Below are positions 37,094 to 50,800 of a stretch of 64,000 nucleotides of DNA, one piece after another. How positions within the stretch are numbered: the first letter of the stretch is position 1; every line of letters begins with the position of its first letter. The stretch comes from Trema orientale (lineage: Eukaryota; Streptophyta; Magnoliopsida; Rosales; Cannabaceae): NCBI GenBank assembly GCA_002914845.1, contig JXTC01000336.1:13571-77570 (forward strand). The letters are read 5' to 3'. Position numbers and translations under genes: made by a program. The notes beneath the pieces were generated by a model. That model had not been told where the DNA came from and made no database searches. It was given only the letters and a program-made list of their open reading frames with translations.

Positions 37094-38397
37094 CTAAATG
37101 ATATTGAAGAGATATATAACATCATTATTTTCCAACAAACTTTAAGTACAAGAAACATACAAAATTGATGTAAGCTTATACTCCTAATGTTGTTTAAAAT
37201 AAGATACAAAAAGTATTGGTATGCTCCATTGTTGATTAATATTTTGTTTTAAGCGAAACTCAAAAAAAGAAATCTACAGATGCAAAGATCAATGTTGTTA
37301 TACTATAAAATGTTTTGTGAAAGTTATAATATTGTATAGTTTCTACATAAAAAAATTTTGTTATTTCCTCAAAATATTTCTATAATTCAATATAATATTT
37401 TGATGTTTGGTTTAATAATTAATGTAGGATAAAGATTCAATAAAATCGTTTGTAAAAAAGCCAAAGAATGAATTAATCTCAAAGTACGGCTAAGTGCAAT
37501 ATAACTATGAGAACATAAAATTGAAGTTAAAAAAAGATTTCTTTAATCCGGAAAAATAATTTGTAAAAATAGCCAAAGAGATTGAAATAGGCTGAAACAT
37601 TATTGATATAAAAGAAAATAAAAATTTCTAACATGAAACCCACCTTATAATTAACCATAAAAACATAGATGGTAGTATTTAACATATAATTAGAAGGGCA
37701 ATGTGCATGGCCTCATTCATGAAAATTAAAAGAATATGCTCAACTTCCATGATTAGTAATGTCACTATAATTCATAACCAAGTTATGTACCAGACATAAA
37801 AAAGACTTCTCAATAACCAAATCATGAGAAAATTTGACCAAAACTTTAGCACTAACTAAAAGATATATGTTGTATATTTTTTTCCTCTGTTGGACAATTT
37901 ATTATAGCATATATTTATTATAAGAAACTATAGTAAGTCGACTATCTGATCAGATGGCTATATCTAAAAAATTCCACCGTTAATGAGTGAGTAATTTGGA
38001 AGGCCAAGATGAATATATTGTGACATAATAACTAAAACTAGAACAGGTTAAAATACAATTAGGACAATAGCTAGTAACTAAAGATTGAGCATGGGGATGA
38101 AAAAAAAAACAAAGTTTTTAATATCACAGTAAAAGTAGGTACAATAAATATCAAAATTCAAATATCCAAATTAAAAAGTATTAAAATTACAAGTAGAAAT
38201 AACTACAATAAATCCAATTAATAGACAACTATAAGATGAAACTCAATGATAAGTTTAAAAGAAAAATTTGATAGTAATACAAACAAAACAAAATGATGCT
38301 ATCAACTCAACAGATATATGAATAGATACAAGTAAAGAACACAGAGAGGATTAGAAAATTTATGGTGAAGTGTATGTATATTGAATATAGAATTTAC
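37094..38397 (-). other. Intron-like insert 1 in LINE copy 3 (1304 bp)
   Basis: Minus-strand coding sequence ends TTATTGGCTTTCAG, and the insert starts GTAAATTCTA and ends CTTCAATATCATTTAG. Coding sequence resumes GTCGTAGAGAACGC. Removing the insert gives EADYFIIGFQ-VVENAPSILH, which matches the usual distance between the AEGL block and the FADD box in plant LINEs. The interior is AT-rich, has no ORF and shows no obvious terminal inverted repeat. AGGT flanks both sides, so a 4-bp target duplication is an alternative reading. Confidence 0.55.
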
Positions 38398-39350
38398 CTG
38401 AAAGCCAATAATAAAGTAATCAGCTTCTGCAGATTTTATAAACTTGAGAAACCTTCAGCACGTATTAAAAACAAGTAAAGAGAAAAGGGATCTTGCCCCA
38501 ATCCTTGTTGGGTAAAGACTTTGCCTTTAGAGACACCATTAAAGAGGAAAGAGAAAGAAATTGAGCGTAAACACCGCGTTATCAATTGAACCCAAGAAAC
38601 AGCAAAATACATGCATAGCATCACTTTCTCCAAATAAAACCATTCAGCTCTATCATATGTTTGACATATCTAGTTTTATAGCAACAATACCAACCTTACC
38701 TTACTTTTGATGGCATATAGCATGAATCATTTCAAAAGCCATAAGGATACTATCAGTGATTAGCCTATTTGGAACAAAAGCACTTTGATTTTCTGATATT
38801 ATTTAAGGTAAGCAGAATTTGAGACGATTAACCATTGTTTTTGTCACAATTTTGTATAAGACGTTACATAGACTGATTGGTCGATAATCATTCATAGTAA
38901 ATGGACACTTCACTTTTGGAATTAATGTGATCAAGGTGGAGTTGATGGCTTTTAGGTCACCCCCATTATTTAGAATGTTTAAAACAATACGTGTAACCAT
39001 AGGACTAACAATGCTCTAATTTTTCTGATAAAACATGGCAGACACACCATCAGTATCAAGACTTTTATCAGGGCCCATTCCCTTAATAACTTCAAAAACA
39101 TCCATATTCTCAAAAGGTTTAGTAAGAAATTCATTCATGCTATCAGTAACAGTAGGAATAATAGCAGCTAACACCTTATCTATTATCGTATTATCTTCAC
39201 CAATAGATTGAAAGATATCAGTGAAGTAATCGATAATCACTGTATTAATTTCTTCATCAGTTGATACTTCTCTGCCTGAATTGTCTACAATCTTAATGAT
39301 GGTGTTATTTTGTTTTCGGGAATTTGCTTTCTTATGAAAAAATGTACTAT

Positions 39351-42242
39351 ATAAGCAAAGAACTGTGATCCGTAATGACCAAAGGGCAAAGGGAAAGCCT
39401 CTCCATTTTAACAAAGGCTTGTTTGGTGCAAGAAATTAAAATTGGATGAGGATAAATTATCAATCCACAACCCATGTTTGTTGCAACTTGAAGACTGGAG
39501 AGTTGATCTTATGAAGCAAAACGATCCCTTATTCTATGGTATAAGTACTCTATTTCATACATGTAGGACTAATAACTGGGGCATCATCGATTTTGATCCT
39601 GATGTTAATGGATAATTTATAAATAATTTATAAAATTAAGACTTTTATTTTATGAAAATTTCAAAATTCTAAAATTACTCCCAACTTCATCATAGTCAAA
39701 AATTTTCAACCAAGTCGAAAAAGTCAAAAATAAAGGAGACGACACGTCTACTGACCATATTCAATCAAGATTGAGATTCTTTGACTACGGTTGAACGGAC
39801 TGGATTCAAAAATATCTGGCCACTGGTCGAAAATTGATCGGAACGGCTTGGAGAAGCGACAATACTAGTTCAACTTCAATCGAAATTTTTCGACCCTAGC
39901 CGAGTGGAGGCATATCCGAAATCAGGATCGGGACTGAGGTAGTGGCACTGTGTTGCAGGTGGTGGTGACAAAAGTAATTTCGGGTGTGTTGAAAATGAAT
40001 ATATTTAAGGGTTTATTAAGGAATATAGTACCCAAGTAATTTTAGATGTGTGATATGACAGTGAGGATAAATTTTGAAAACATTTATAAGTGAGTCCTCT
40101 TTTTCATCGTGAGAGGCTTAGTAAACACCTAAGTGTGAATTCCTCTAAAAGAAAAAAACGGTGTTAGTGTCTGACGCGATGAATATATCTAGACTGTTTA
40201 TTTCTATAGGTCCACAGTGGGTCTCACGTGGACTCCACAGAATTAGAGGGATGGGATCCAATAACCACGTCAGACTGATTGTTGGTAGCACAGCCCAAAA
40301 GAAAATTTTCAAATTCTCAATCGTCGAATTTAACCAATTGATCACCATCTATGCAACTAATGGACTAGCACTGCAAGGTTTGTGCTACCTAAAAATTTAA
40401 GGTGCATGACTGTGATACGAAATCAAATTACAACCAGGATATTAACAAATTTTTAAAATATGATAACATGAATACGAAAGAATGTAAAAAAAGAGTAAAT
40501 AAGTTTGAACAGAATGAAAACTTACATTAATTGTAGTAAGAGCATAGACTTTATACAAGATCACCTTTCGAGGAAGGTACAAAGAACACCCTCAAACAAG
40601 AATGCAAAGTACACTCGGTCTCAAATACTCTAATTCATTTTCTTTTAAACTGGTCAAGTTTGCGATTTCTGAACTTGTAAATAAATTGCAAATGTAGTGC
40701 TACATAGGCTTCACCTAAGTGTAATTATAACTAGCTAATAATAAACTGACACATCATATGATGCTAGATACCATATAGTGTCTCATAATATTATCTTATC
40801 TATTCTGCATCTCAAACAAAGCTTGTAAACTAATTTCGTGCTACAAAAAAGTGTACTACTACTAGCCTCTAGCTCTAGTTCTTTCTTTTTTTTCTTTTTT
40901 TTTTTTTGGCAAAAAAAATCAAATCAAATCAAATAAAAATAACCGATACAGATAATGGCAAAAAGTGGATATACAGTATAAGTAGATTGAATTTAGATGG
41001 TAGTTTGCCCCATGAAGAGAACTGTGGTAAAGTATTTAAACTCAATCAACAGTGGAATTAACTTAATAAATGAAACAATATCAAAGATCATGACACTTCA
41101 ATAACAATACCTTTTATTTATTTATTATTATTTTTTTTTTTTATGAGAAAGAACAATAACCCATTCCCACGCGTAGTACCAAACAAAAAGAGATTATACG
41201 AACAAATACTGCACTAATTACTTATGTGGCTCTCCCTTCAAAACTTGACATATCACGACGCAGGGGTCAACGACAATCATAACCCACAAAGCTGGATTTA
41301 TTTATTCAAATTAATAGAACCTAACACCCCACCATTTAGGTGATAGCTATAAAGTTTCCAGCATTTTATTATTGTTCACTACAACTCATTGGCTGCGAGT
41401 ATCATCTAGGTTAATTTAAAATAAGTCAATTAAAAAAAAAAAAAGAGTATAATCATTTTTAATTTAACGGTTTAACCTCAAGTCAAATGAAACTAAATGA
41501 TTTTCACTTTTCAGTACGCCTGTTTAAAGTGGGATACGCATTCTGATCTCAAAGTCAAAAATCTACATCTACTGTTACTTCTTTTTGATAATTTCACCCG
41601 TTAGACAAACGCAAGAGGGATAAATAATTCTTTCTTTTTTTTTAAAAGGAGTACAAATATACTAGTCCACTCGAAATTCTCAAATAGGAACCTATTGTAT
41701 GTCTCATTTTTCTTCTAATAATTAAACAGCAGATAAATTTCAAACCACAGATGCTCCTTTGCTTGGTAAATGTCTCCTTTCATCAACAATTTATGGACTA
41801 TTTCGGGGCTTCAAGAATGAGTTAAATGAGGCTGAAAACATAGTTCCATAATCAATAAAACCCTTTGGAATGACATTAAAAAATAAATTAAAGGAAATTA
41901 AAGGCTCAAGTGTGTTGGGACAGCCCTATAAACTGGTTTATCCAACATCCCATATTCTGTTATTTTGAAGCCTTTAGATGCAAAGAAACTAAAAGAATGA
42001 TGCTCTAAGTACAAAAATATTACGAGTGTCAACACAAAAATAGGGCAGAACTTTATGGCCTTACAGATAGGCGGAAAGTTATACAGAAACACACTTTTAT
42101 TCTACAAAGAATACAAACACAAAACCATCAATCATAAAGGAATGCAAAGAGGAAGTGAGTAACTAGGAATAAACTAAAAAAACTAGTAATTTCTTCCAAC
42201 TAAAAATGATAGAAGCACTAACTATTCTTCCGTAAGATAGTC
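39351..42242. other. Intergenic DNA downstream of the ArfGAP gene
   Basis: About 39590-39910 is a diverged inverse copy of 57960-58225, a TCGAAAATTTT-rich terminal sequence (listed separately). A weak open frame at 40161-40400 has antiparallel competition and no domain. T/A-rich runs lie near 40890-40915 and 41120-41145. No other gene is supported. The 3' untranslated region of the ArfGAP gene should lie just left of 42243. Confidence 0.5.
39590..39910. repeat. Dispersed repeat C, copy 1 (inverse of 57960-58225)
   Basis: Shared with the reverse complement of 57960-58225 are a TAAATTATTTA-type start, TCAAAAATTTT, CAAGTCGAAAAAG and ATTCAATCAA. The motif GTCGAAAA recurs in both orientations. 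It probably marks the end of the same unknown transposon family. Confidence 0.5.
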
Positions 42243-45200
42243 CTATGCAAAAGGATTTCCTCCAATAGATGCAACAGACCCTTGAGCCGGCACATTCCTG
42301 CAGAATAGGCATTGTCATTATATTCGGTTAAACATCAAATGAATGATTTTTGATAAGAACATCACATGACTGATGAAGACAAGATAATACATTAATTTAA
42401 TTCAGTAGTGCTATTCAGTATTGATACATTACAAAAAAATGGGTCATGCATTTTCATGTGGCGGCACTAAATGAATGTCACACATGTGGTACTATAAGCA
42501 CTACTAATGCTCTTTTAGCATTTTTCTATTTATTTGCAGCAATTTCGGTACGCGTATGTTGAATAACTAAACTCGAAATAGCAGGCTAGCAGCACTGGAT
42601 GTTTTCGATTCCAAAATAAGTACGCTACATCAGATGGCTTTTCAATTCCAAAAGAAGTATTCTAAGACAGATTGCTCATTAGACAGTTTATTTTGAGCAC
42701 AATCAATCTACTAAAACTAGAGGTATGATTAAGAATCTTAAAAGATTTTAGCCACCAAAAAAAAAAAAAAACAAACAAACAAGAATCTTAATAGATTTTT
42801 ACGAACTAATGAGATGATGTCAAACACGCCAACACCGCATGACGGTGCAATTACTCAAGACGAGTTCCAATCCTCTCATCGGAAACTAACTAAACTGTCT
42901 ATTGTTAAATAGCCGATAGGATTTTAAAAACCACATGTGCCAGTAAATATAAGCCATAAGGATAGAGAAGCTTCCAATGATAGCTCCTAAGTCTAAAGTC
43001 TTGTCAAAGAACAATTCTTACCTGTAGACCTTGACCGAAATATAACTCCTCTAAAACTTTGATTGTCAACAATTGCTTAATAAAGGACAAAAACACCAGT
43101 AAAAATCCATTTTTGAGAGAAGGGGGGGGATTATATTTATTTGTGGCAAATTAAAACATGCCCCATTTTACGTCTTTTCCTTTTTTTGAAATACCCTTCT
43201 CTATTTGGGAGTTACAACATATTTAAGCCCATTCCTTTGAAATCAAAAGAATCACACAACATACTCTCTGTCAGTCAAACTTGACAAAAATCTAATTGTT
43301 GACAATAACATTTTCACTTAATCTCAAAACTACCCTTAATTATCACTTACAACCAAATAATATTAGAAATTTGACTTGCAGTGAATCCTACGACTCATTT
43401 GGGTGATATTTGGAAAGTTACACAACGTGTCGTATTTTGGACCTTTAACCTTTGATGGTAAGTAAAGGTTCCTTATAAGAAACAATTAATGATTTAGATT
43501 AAAAGAACTGTATAAATAAAGGTGAAGATTTATTCGGTTTTTGGTCCTTTATACGATCCAAGCTAATAGAGGAACAGTCCAAGGGGTGTCACGTAAATGT
43601 TTTTGGTCAGAGGGTGTCACTATTATATCGAGTATTAAGTACTCTACTGACATAACTCAGGGGTCATGTCAACTCAATTTCTTTTACTGAACTTTATTTG
43701 AGACAAGTGAGCAGCCTTTGACACACCAAAATTCAACATGCCTACAAAACCACATCAGAATAGCAAGACCCAAAGTTTCGAACAAAATTAATGGACAAAA
43801 GTGGTATGAGCAAGATAACCCAAAAAAGATCAGTAACCCAGAATAGTGAGATGAGAAAATAACTTACTGTATTTGAGAGCTTGGCAATTGTGGGGCCAGA
43901 TATGTTACACTGCCTACAAAGGATTAAAATCAGAAAGATGAAAAGAATAGCATAATTATACCCAGAAATGTTATAAATGCCTTTCCATTAGACTTCCAAT
44001 AGAAGCTTCATATTCCCACTGAATCAACAGATGTAGAGCTTTGTGCCTACCTTGTCCTGCCTCTGGAATATAAGGAGTCACTGAATTTTGAGGAAACCAT
44101 GGTTCAGATACACCAAGGAAACTGGAAGACAGCTGGGAATCTGGTAGAGCAGCTTGCAAGGAGTTCATGTCCAAAAACTGAAACATAAATGATACATGAA
44201 ACAAAGACAATATCAGAGAATAAATGCAAAAATTCATAAGCTCCTAATAGACCCTTCTCCTTTTACTCTCATTATATGCCATAGCGTTGTAGTTGAACTC
44301 GATTCTCCCCAATCAGGATAATTATGTCGGATTAGCTAGCCGGTTAAGCATTAGTTTATCGAGAAAAGTTAATTCATTTTACATTTTAAATAAAAGATAA
44401 AGGTTACATCAAATTTGTTCCTCAGTTAGACGTAATCCAGAAATTTTTGCGATTGAGTAAATAGCCATGCAAGCTAATAAATTGGGACAATTTAGGTGCC
44501 TAAGGAACCTCCCTAACCCCATCCCCTGAATTACATTGTTAGGCATTGGCTACTTTTAGATCTTTCATACAAGCGATACCTCCAAGTGTTATATATATAT
44601 ATATATAAAACAAATAAATAAATAAAAAGAGTAATAAACCAATCAGCTAGCTGAAGTTAGAAAGTTTAGAAGACGCAACGCGTGGCCCCCGCCCAACGAT
44701 CTTTTATATTTCTTTTTCCAGAACATATCCACAAGCTAATATAAAAGAGGACAAGTGAATTGATAGTGAAATTTTGACAATGCTTTACACACGGAAAGGG
44801 ACTAGCCAAGTAAAACATTCGATTGTTAAAAGATTAGTCAATGTACTAAAATGCCTAAATGTGAATATACACAAACAGCTTATGTACAACCATGTGCTTT
44901 TTAAGTCTTAGCTTAATAAACAAAAAATTAATTAAATGGGAATGTAATGAATTTTCAATTTAGGTAAATAATGTGTAGCTGCTTCAAACCATACCACACA
45001 AATTTCCATCTTGCCATCATTCCATACATACTCAACATGAATTTCTTAATTTAAACTTGTCTAATGAAACCACAACATAAATGAGTAGTTTACATGACGG
45101 CTATATGAACACAACTAGTTATATCCTTCATCATGTCTCATACCCACTTGTTGAGCTAGAAATAACTTCAACCTCAAAATTTGATCATTTAATCAGGTAT

Positions 45201-47851
45201 AGACGACTAAAAACTGCACATCAACCAATCACCTAATCCTTTTCATCATACAAAAGATACCAAGGAGGAGACTAAAAATTCAATAAATGAAACAAAAAGT
45301 TTTGAGGACAACTGTAAACAGTATATACTCAGATATGGTCAAACGAAGACCAATAATTAAAGTATTTTCATATGCACCCACAAAGAGGAGTTAATGGCTC
45401 TACATTCACAAAAAGAATAGAGCTAAGCAGATAATGTTAATCAAGTATTCAGTCTTTTGTAAGAAGTAACAATTATATCTCAATACATATGCAATTTAGT
45501 TTTCATAACTTTTGCTTTCATATTTTATTAGAAAAACTACACTAATAACCTATAAGTTTGGTCAAAGTAATACTTATTACCCCGAAATTAAAACAATGCT
45601 GTCATTGTTCACCCAAAAAAAAAAAAGGAAGCAGTTTTCACTGGGGGAAGAAAAAGGCTGCAAATCTAGGATGTTAAGCATTCAGATCTATAAGGAATTT
45701 TAGTTACTGGAAATACACGAAGGTTAGCTTAACTATTCATGGTTGGTTGAAACGTGAAGGGCCTTGAAGGAAAATCTGGAAACTCAAAAGATAATACCAA
45801 CAAAAATAATATTCTGCTAGCTGCAGTAACAAAAAGGTAGGGAGTGTTATTTTTTCCCATTTTAAGAAGGTACCTGCAATTAATTAAAATCTAAGGATAC
45901 TGGTATATTTTTTGATAGAACTCTGGGTGTTAGTACTATTATCCACCTTCACTATGTAATAACACTGCATTTTTTCAACCGTTATCTACAATTATTTGAT
46001 AGCCCCATTAACTATTGTACTGTGCTTATCTATTTCCATAATAATTGCTAAAATGCCATCAGTTTTAGCAACATGCATGATTAATCTTTAGTATTAAAAT
46101 ACAAGCTTTAGTGCACTACAACTATTCAACTCCATCCCATGGGCCCCCTGTCCCAACCAGCTTGCGTTATAGCTGAAAAAATTCTCAATTAATCATGTGA
46201 AAATAGGTGATAGGGTGAGCTGGTAGAGAACAAGGAAAAAGGTCACAACAGACAAGTCTCCAAGCAAGCTTTACCATATTGTTTTCTTCCAGTTCTGAAT
46301 CATAAGGAAGATCAAATGGGTTACTTGATTTGCGATCAGTTGAATGTGACTGTTCTTCTCCCTGTTGAAAGCAAAAAAAGATTGTGACTCAGAAGACGTT
46401 CAGAGAAGAAAAAAATAATTTACCAAGCACAACTGTTCTGACCAAGATCATAGAAAAAAGGCTGAAGCAAACAGAGAGTACAAACCATTAAAGGGAGCAT
46501 GGAAGGAGTATATGATGGCCCTACTAGAGATGGACCAGGACCAGGAGGTTCACCATGCGAAATAGCCCTTTGGATGCCGTCTAAACTAGAGTTCTGCAAA
46601 GTATTGTCTTTGGGAAAATGGATACATACAATTTGAAAGCACTATAAGGTTCTTAAGAACAACCTCAGAAGCTGTTAAGCCCAAATGCTGAGTAGCAGTG
46701 GAAGAACGGCCAACTGTCCCCACTAGTAGTTCAACATCCTGCTTAATGCCCTCCAAAGGATGCTGTCCAACAGAGTCTTCAAAAGCATTCCATAACTGTT
46801 TCGGAGAAACAAATAAAGTTAACTAGAGTCGATTGAATTTATTGCTTGTCATCTTCATCAATTAGATATTTGGTATTCATTACCAATATACTAGAGCATA
46901 AAAGCTTTTAAAACCAAGTCATAAAAATTACAGAAATCTTAATCACTCTCAAGTCCATAAATAAAATCCACAGTGAATAGCACAAGTTACCTGAGTACTT
47001 GTGGTATTGGGAGCTGCAACACCCGGCAAACTATCATTCCATGCACTAGATATATTTGAAGGCGGCATGTGAAAACTAGAGTCATGGAATGATGGCCACT
47101 GCATGCTTGTATCGAACGACGAAAAAAGATCAACCTTCCCTAATGACCCTCCACTGTCAGAAGGTACAATTCCGGGGTTAATTTTCTCGTTGCTTGGAAC
47201 AGGTGCTGAGGACTGAGGTGTATCAAATGTTGCCCATCCTTCATTTTTAGGGACAGATAACTCTGGTAACTTTTCATTGGAGGTTGCTGCTAACTGTTGC
47301 TGATCCACAACTGCAAACAAGTCTAAAGAAGTAGGTAAAGTTTGCGAAGGTTGAAATGCATTTGTAGATGAAGTCGATGACACCACTGATGGTTGAAATG
47401 AATCTACAGATAAAGGAGGCGGTGCTCCTGGTAACTGAAACAAGTCAATGGACGCTGCAGAAGAGACTATTCCTGGTACAGTTTGGGCCTTGAAAAGATC
47501 CAAACTATCAGAACTTCCAGGAATAGATGATCCAGGAAAGGGTGATTTGTCTTGGAGAGTTCCAGCAGCTTGTTCAGAGTGTGAGACAACATCTGTTAAA
47601 CCTCCAGAACTAAATGACTTCTGAGGCACAAAGTTGCCCTCAATTGATCCAAAGCTTCCAGAAGATCTACTTCGCTGAATAAAGGAACAACTGAATTGAG
47701 ATTATAGAAAGGGAAATGAAAAAAACATGAAATAATTAATGAGAGAGAGAGAGAAGGGGGTGGGGCGGGGGCGGTGGGGAATACTTGAAAGCCCATAGAA
47801 TGCAATATGTTCGAAGAGGTAACCCAGAACCAGGTTAAGCACATTAAAAAA

Positions 47852-47895
<44 letters not shown>

Positions 47896-50800
47896 TAAAT
47901 AAATAAATAAAGGAGCAATATGAAATGTCTTGATTCATTTGGTCCCACCTAAAATGAAATAAAACTAAACTGATTGACTCAGAAGAGCTATCGCATCTTT
48001 AAAAAAAATTGCAATGGCAAAATGCAAAAGAACTCCACTGCCACAAAATTTTATCAAATAAAGAAGAAAAAAAAGGAAAAGAAGAAGAAGCAAAGCAAAG
48101 ATGAAAGTCATTAATGGTATAAATCTTTCACATATTTTGAATACACGAAGATAGCTTCTAGTTGACCTATACACATACAAATACCTGTGGCGTTGAATCT
48201 ATTGCTTGGCGCCTAATATCCTCACTCGAGACTTCCCTTGAAGAATGAAAAGGTGGGCTGGCGAAACTAGTATCCTTCTGATAATTAGGGGACTGGGTAC
48301 CTGATCTAAAACTAGGGGACTGAGTACCTGATCTGAATGGGTCCCCTCCACTGGACACAGAATAGTCTGAAACCCTGGAAACAGAGCTATCATTGGCAAA
48401 TCTATCCTCATACATTTGGTCACTTAGGCGACCAGGACTGTAGACAAAGCTAGACATCTTCCCTTCATAGCGGCCTCGATCTGATCCAGGCTTCCTGGTA
48501 AGTGCAGCTGCCTGTTTTCCATACCGGCGATCCTCATACTGATAATCGTAAGGAGGACTTTGAGAATAGGAATGATAAGAACTGGCACGTCTTGTATCTT
48601 CTTCATGGACTCCACGATTCTGTTAAATTAAATGAATGATGGCACATCTTAAGCTTGTATTTGTTGCTCATATAAGATTATATGGAACATTAAAATAGGG
48701 TAGCTGTATGTAACATGGTCTTTTTCTTGTTTATCGTACACATAGAAGGATTTAAAATCCCAGGTTCCAATGAAATACTATTATCTAAAGTGAAAAAAAA
48801 AATGATATTTTTCAAATGGCTTAAAGAACTTATAGCCCAGATTTCTCTTGCCTGCAAATCTCTTGGAGGCTTGTCAGATGTTTTTCCTCCGGCATATCTT
48901 CTATCAACATACACATCCTTTATGAACTGCCGAATTTTCTCAACATTACTGAAAGAAGGAAATATGATATAAGAAACCATATGTTTGTTTTTACATGGAC
49001 AACACATTAGCATTAAATTGCACAGTTCCGACCTGCTGTCAGGAAATCGCTGCCTCTGAAGTTCCCAGTCCTTCAAATATATTTCTCTTGCTCGCTGAAA
49101 TGAATGTATGGCTAATCAGGATGAGAATAGTGACTTTAAAAAAAAACAAAAAACAAAACACAAAAAAAAATAATAATAATAAAAAGAAAAAAAATCAAAA
49201 TCAAAATCAGAAACAAAACTTGAGCAACACAATTCATAACCAACCTGATTACCACCATTTTGAAGTGCTTCAACTTCTTGGGAAGTAAACTTTGCCATAG
49301 ATACAGACTTCACTCGGTGAGTAAACTCACGGCTAGATTAAAAAAAATAAAAAAAAAATGTGAAAGCTTCATTAAAAAATCTGTATGCCTTTCTTAAGAC
49401 TTACTTGGTCAACAAAAATTACATCCCCAAAAGTAATGCTTTCTTAAAAGACAAGTAGGAAGGAACCAAAACCTTTCGTCCCACTTCCAGTGTCACCAGG
49501 TAAATTTTTCAATGGCTCAATGCACATAAAGTTTATAATAGATTCAAGGCTTCAAGCTAATAAATAGCCATGGACGAAACCTTGAAGTCCAATGCAAAAT
49601 CATCCTAATGGTGCAGTTGACACCAATTCTTAAAAATAAATGAATATAAAGTATAATGTAACTTAATACGAGCAAAAGAATGCAACGAACTCTAGAAGGT
49701 AACAGAATGGCATGATTTGAAACAGTACTTATTTGAACGAAACTACACCAAAAGGCCTATGTAAGTAACCCATAAAACTCCTTTGAAATAAATTACTACT
49801 TACCAGTCAGTTAGGTAAAGAGAAAATATAAGCATCACCAGTTTCCAAAATAAAACAAGACAAAGAATCTATTGCTCAAGAACAAATCAGCTTCAACAGA
49901 TTGACATTATCATTTAAGGAGCAAAATCTTATAAGTGGACTTATGAGATTTGCAGCATTTATGCGTTAAAAGCCTGAAATATCAAGAGGATAGGATTCTA
50001 TTCCCAGGAAGTGAGGCTGCTGCACCTGGTGCAGCGAGTTGCTAGCTATGGACCACAAGAACAGCATTCTAAGCATTCTATCATAGGGAGGATTTTCGTA
50101 AGAGGTTGACAGAATTTCAAAGGGTTTGAGAAGATGGTAAAGTACAAAATTAAAACTGGACCCTTGACCTATTTCTATGAAGTTGTGCAGGAGCTCTTGC
50201 TCAGAAAAAAGCACGGTTTTAATTACAAGGCTAAACAGGTAGGCCAAGATTGAACTTACGTTGGTTCCATTTTCAGATAGCATGAGCCAATAATGGAAGA
50301 AGATACTACGTTATCAACATTGCAGAACAAAGGAAAACAAAAAAATCATATCCACTACATGGTTAGAGCCAGAAAGGAAAAAGCCTTAAAAAAATTCCCT
50401 CCAATATAAAAAGACTAAATAATGTAGTTACCAGTAATAGAATATTCAATAATAAAAAGAATTGAAAACAAAAATACAAACAAATCTAGGCCTATAGACC
50501 TTACTAAGGGGGTAAAATTTCTAAACCAACGTGGAGTATCTGGGTAGGACCCCGCTAAACCGTTAATCTAGTTAAGCAGTCACGCCCAAAAAAAAAAAAG
50601 AGTTCAGAATGCCCTTCCACAAGTGGTTTCGAATCCAAGTTGCAGTCGACACACATAAAAAAGGAGCTAATAATGAAACATAGGCATAAACTAAAAATAT
50701 GTATCCTTTCAAGAGTTAAAACTTACAGCACATTAAACATTTTCACAACTGGATATATTGAGTACACTAAAGTCTCACACCACATTAAACATATATAAAA

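Larger units (their letters stand above)
34637..39345 (-). pseudogene. LINE copy 3 ORF2: RT, zf-RVT and RNase H, broken
   Basis: Successive fragments, read with frameshifts, match the standard plant non-LTR RT order: [169 protein letters not shown]; and the RNase H start SPSDGSFKVNVNATINKD. The catalytic FADD box is degraded to SAND near 37045. There are many stops (for example near 36950, 35405 and 35155), so no protein is made. The C-terminal RNase H open frame (34637-34858) is the longest clean piece of that domain. Confidence 0.75.
34385..39350 (-). mobile_element. Decayed LINE copy 3, 5'-truncated, with two intron-like inserts
   Basis: This minus-strand element belongs to a different plant LINE subfamily from copies 1 and 2, with a terminal RNase H domain. 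Coding order: RT N-terminus (STFFHKKAN, near 39340) to RT core (38.4-39.0 kb), then the post-RT region (36.4-37.1 kb), zf-RVT (35.1-35.4 kb) and RNase H (34.6-34.9 kb). Two segments, 37094-38397 and 35472-36141, interrupt the coding order and are described separately. No endonuclease or ORF1 precedes 39350, so the 5' part is missing. The 3' edge near the (AT)n tract at 34365-34380 is approximate. Confidence 0.75.

Noticed and set aside
40161..40400. Open frame of 79 residues with an antisense partner at 40145-40348
   Set aside because: No domain, no introns and no recognised similarity. The overlapping antisense frames suggest chance.
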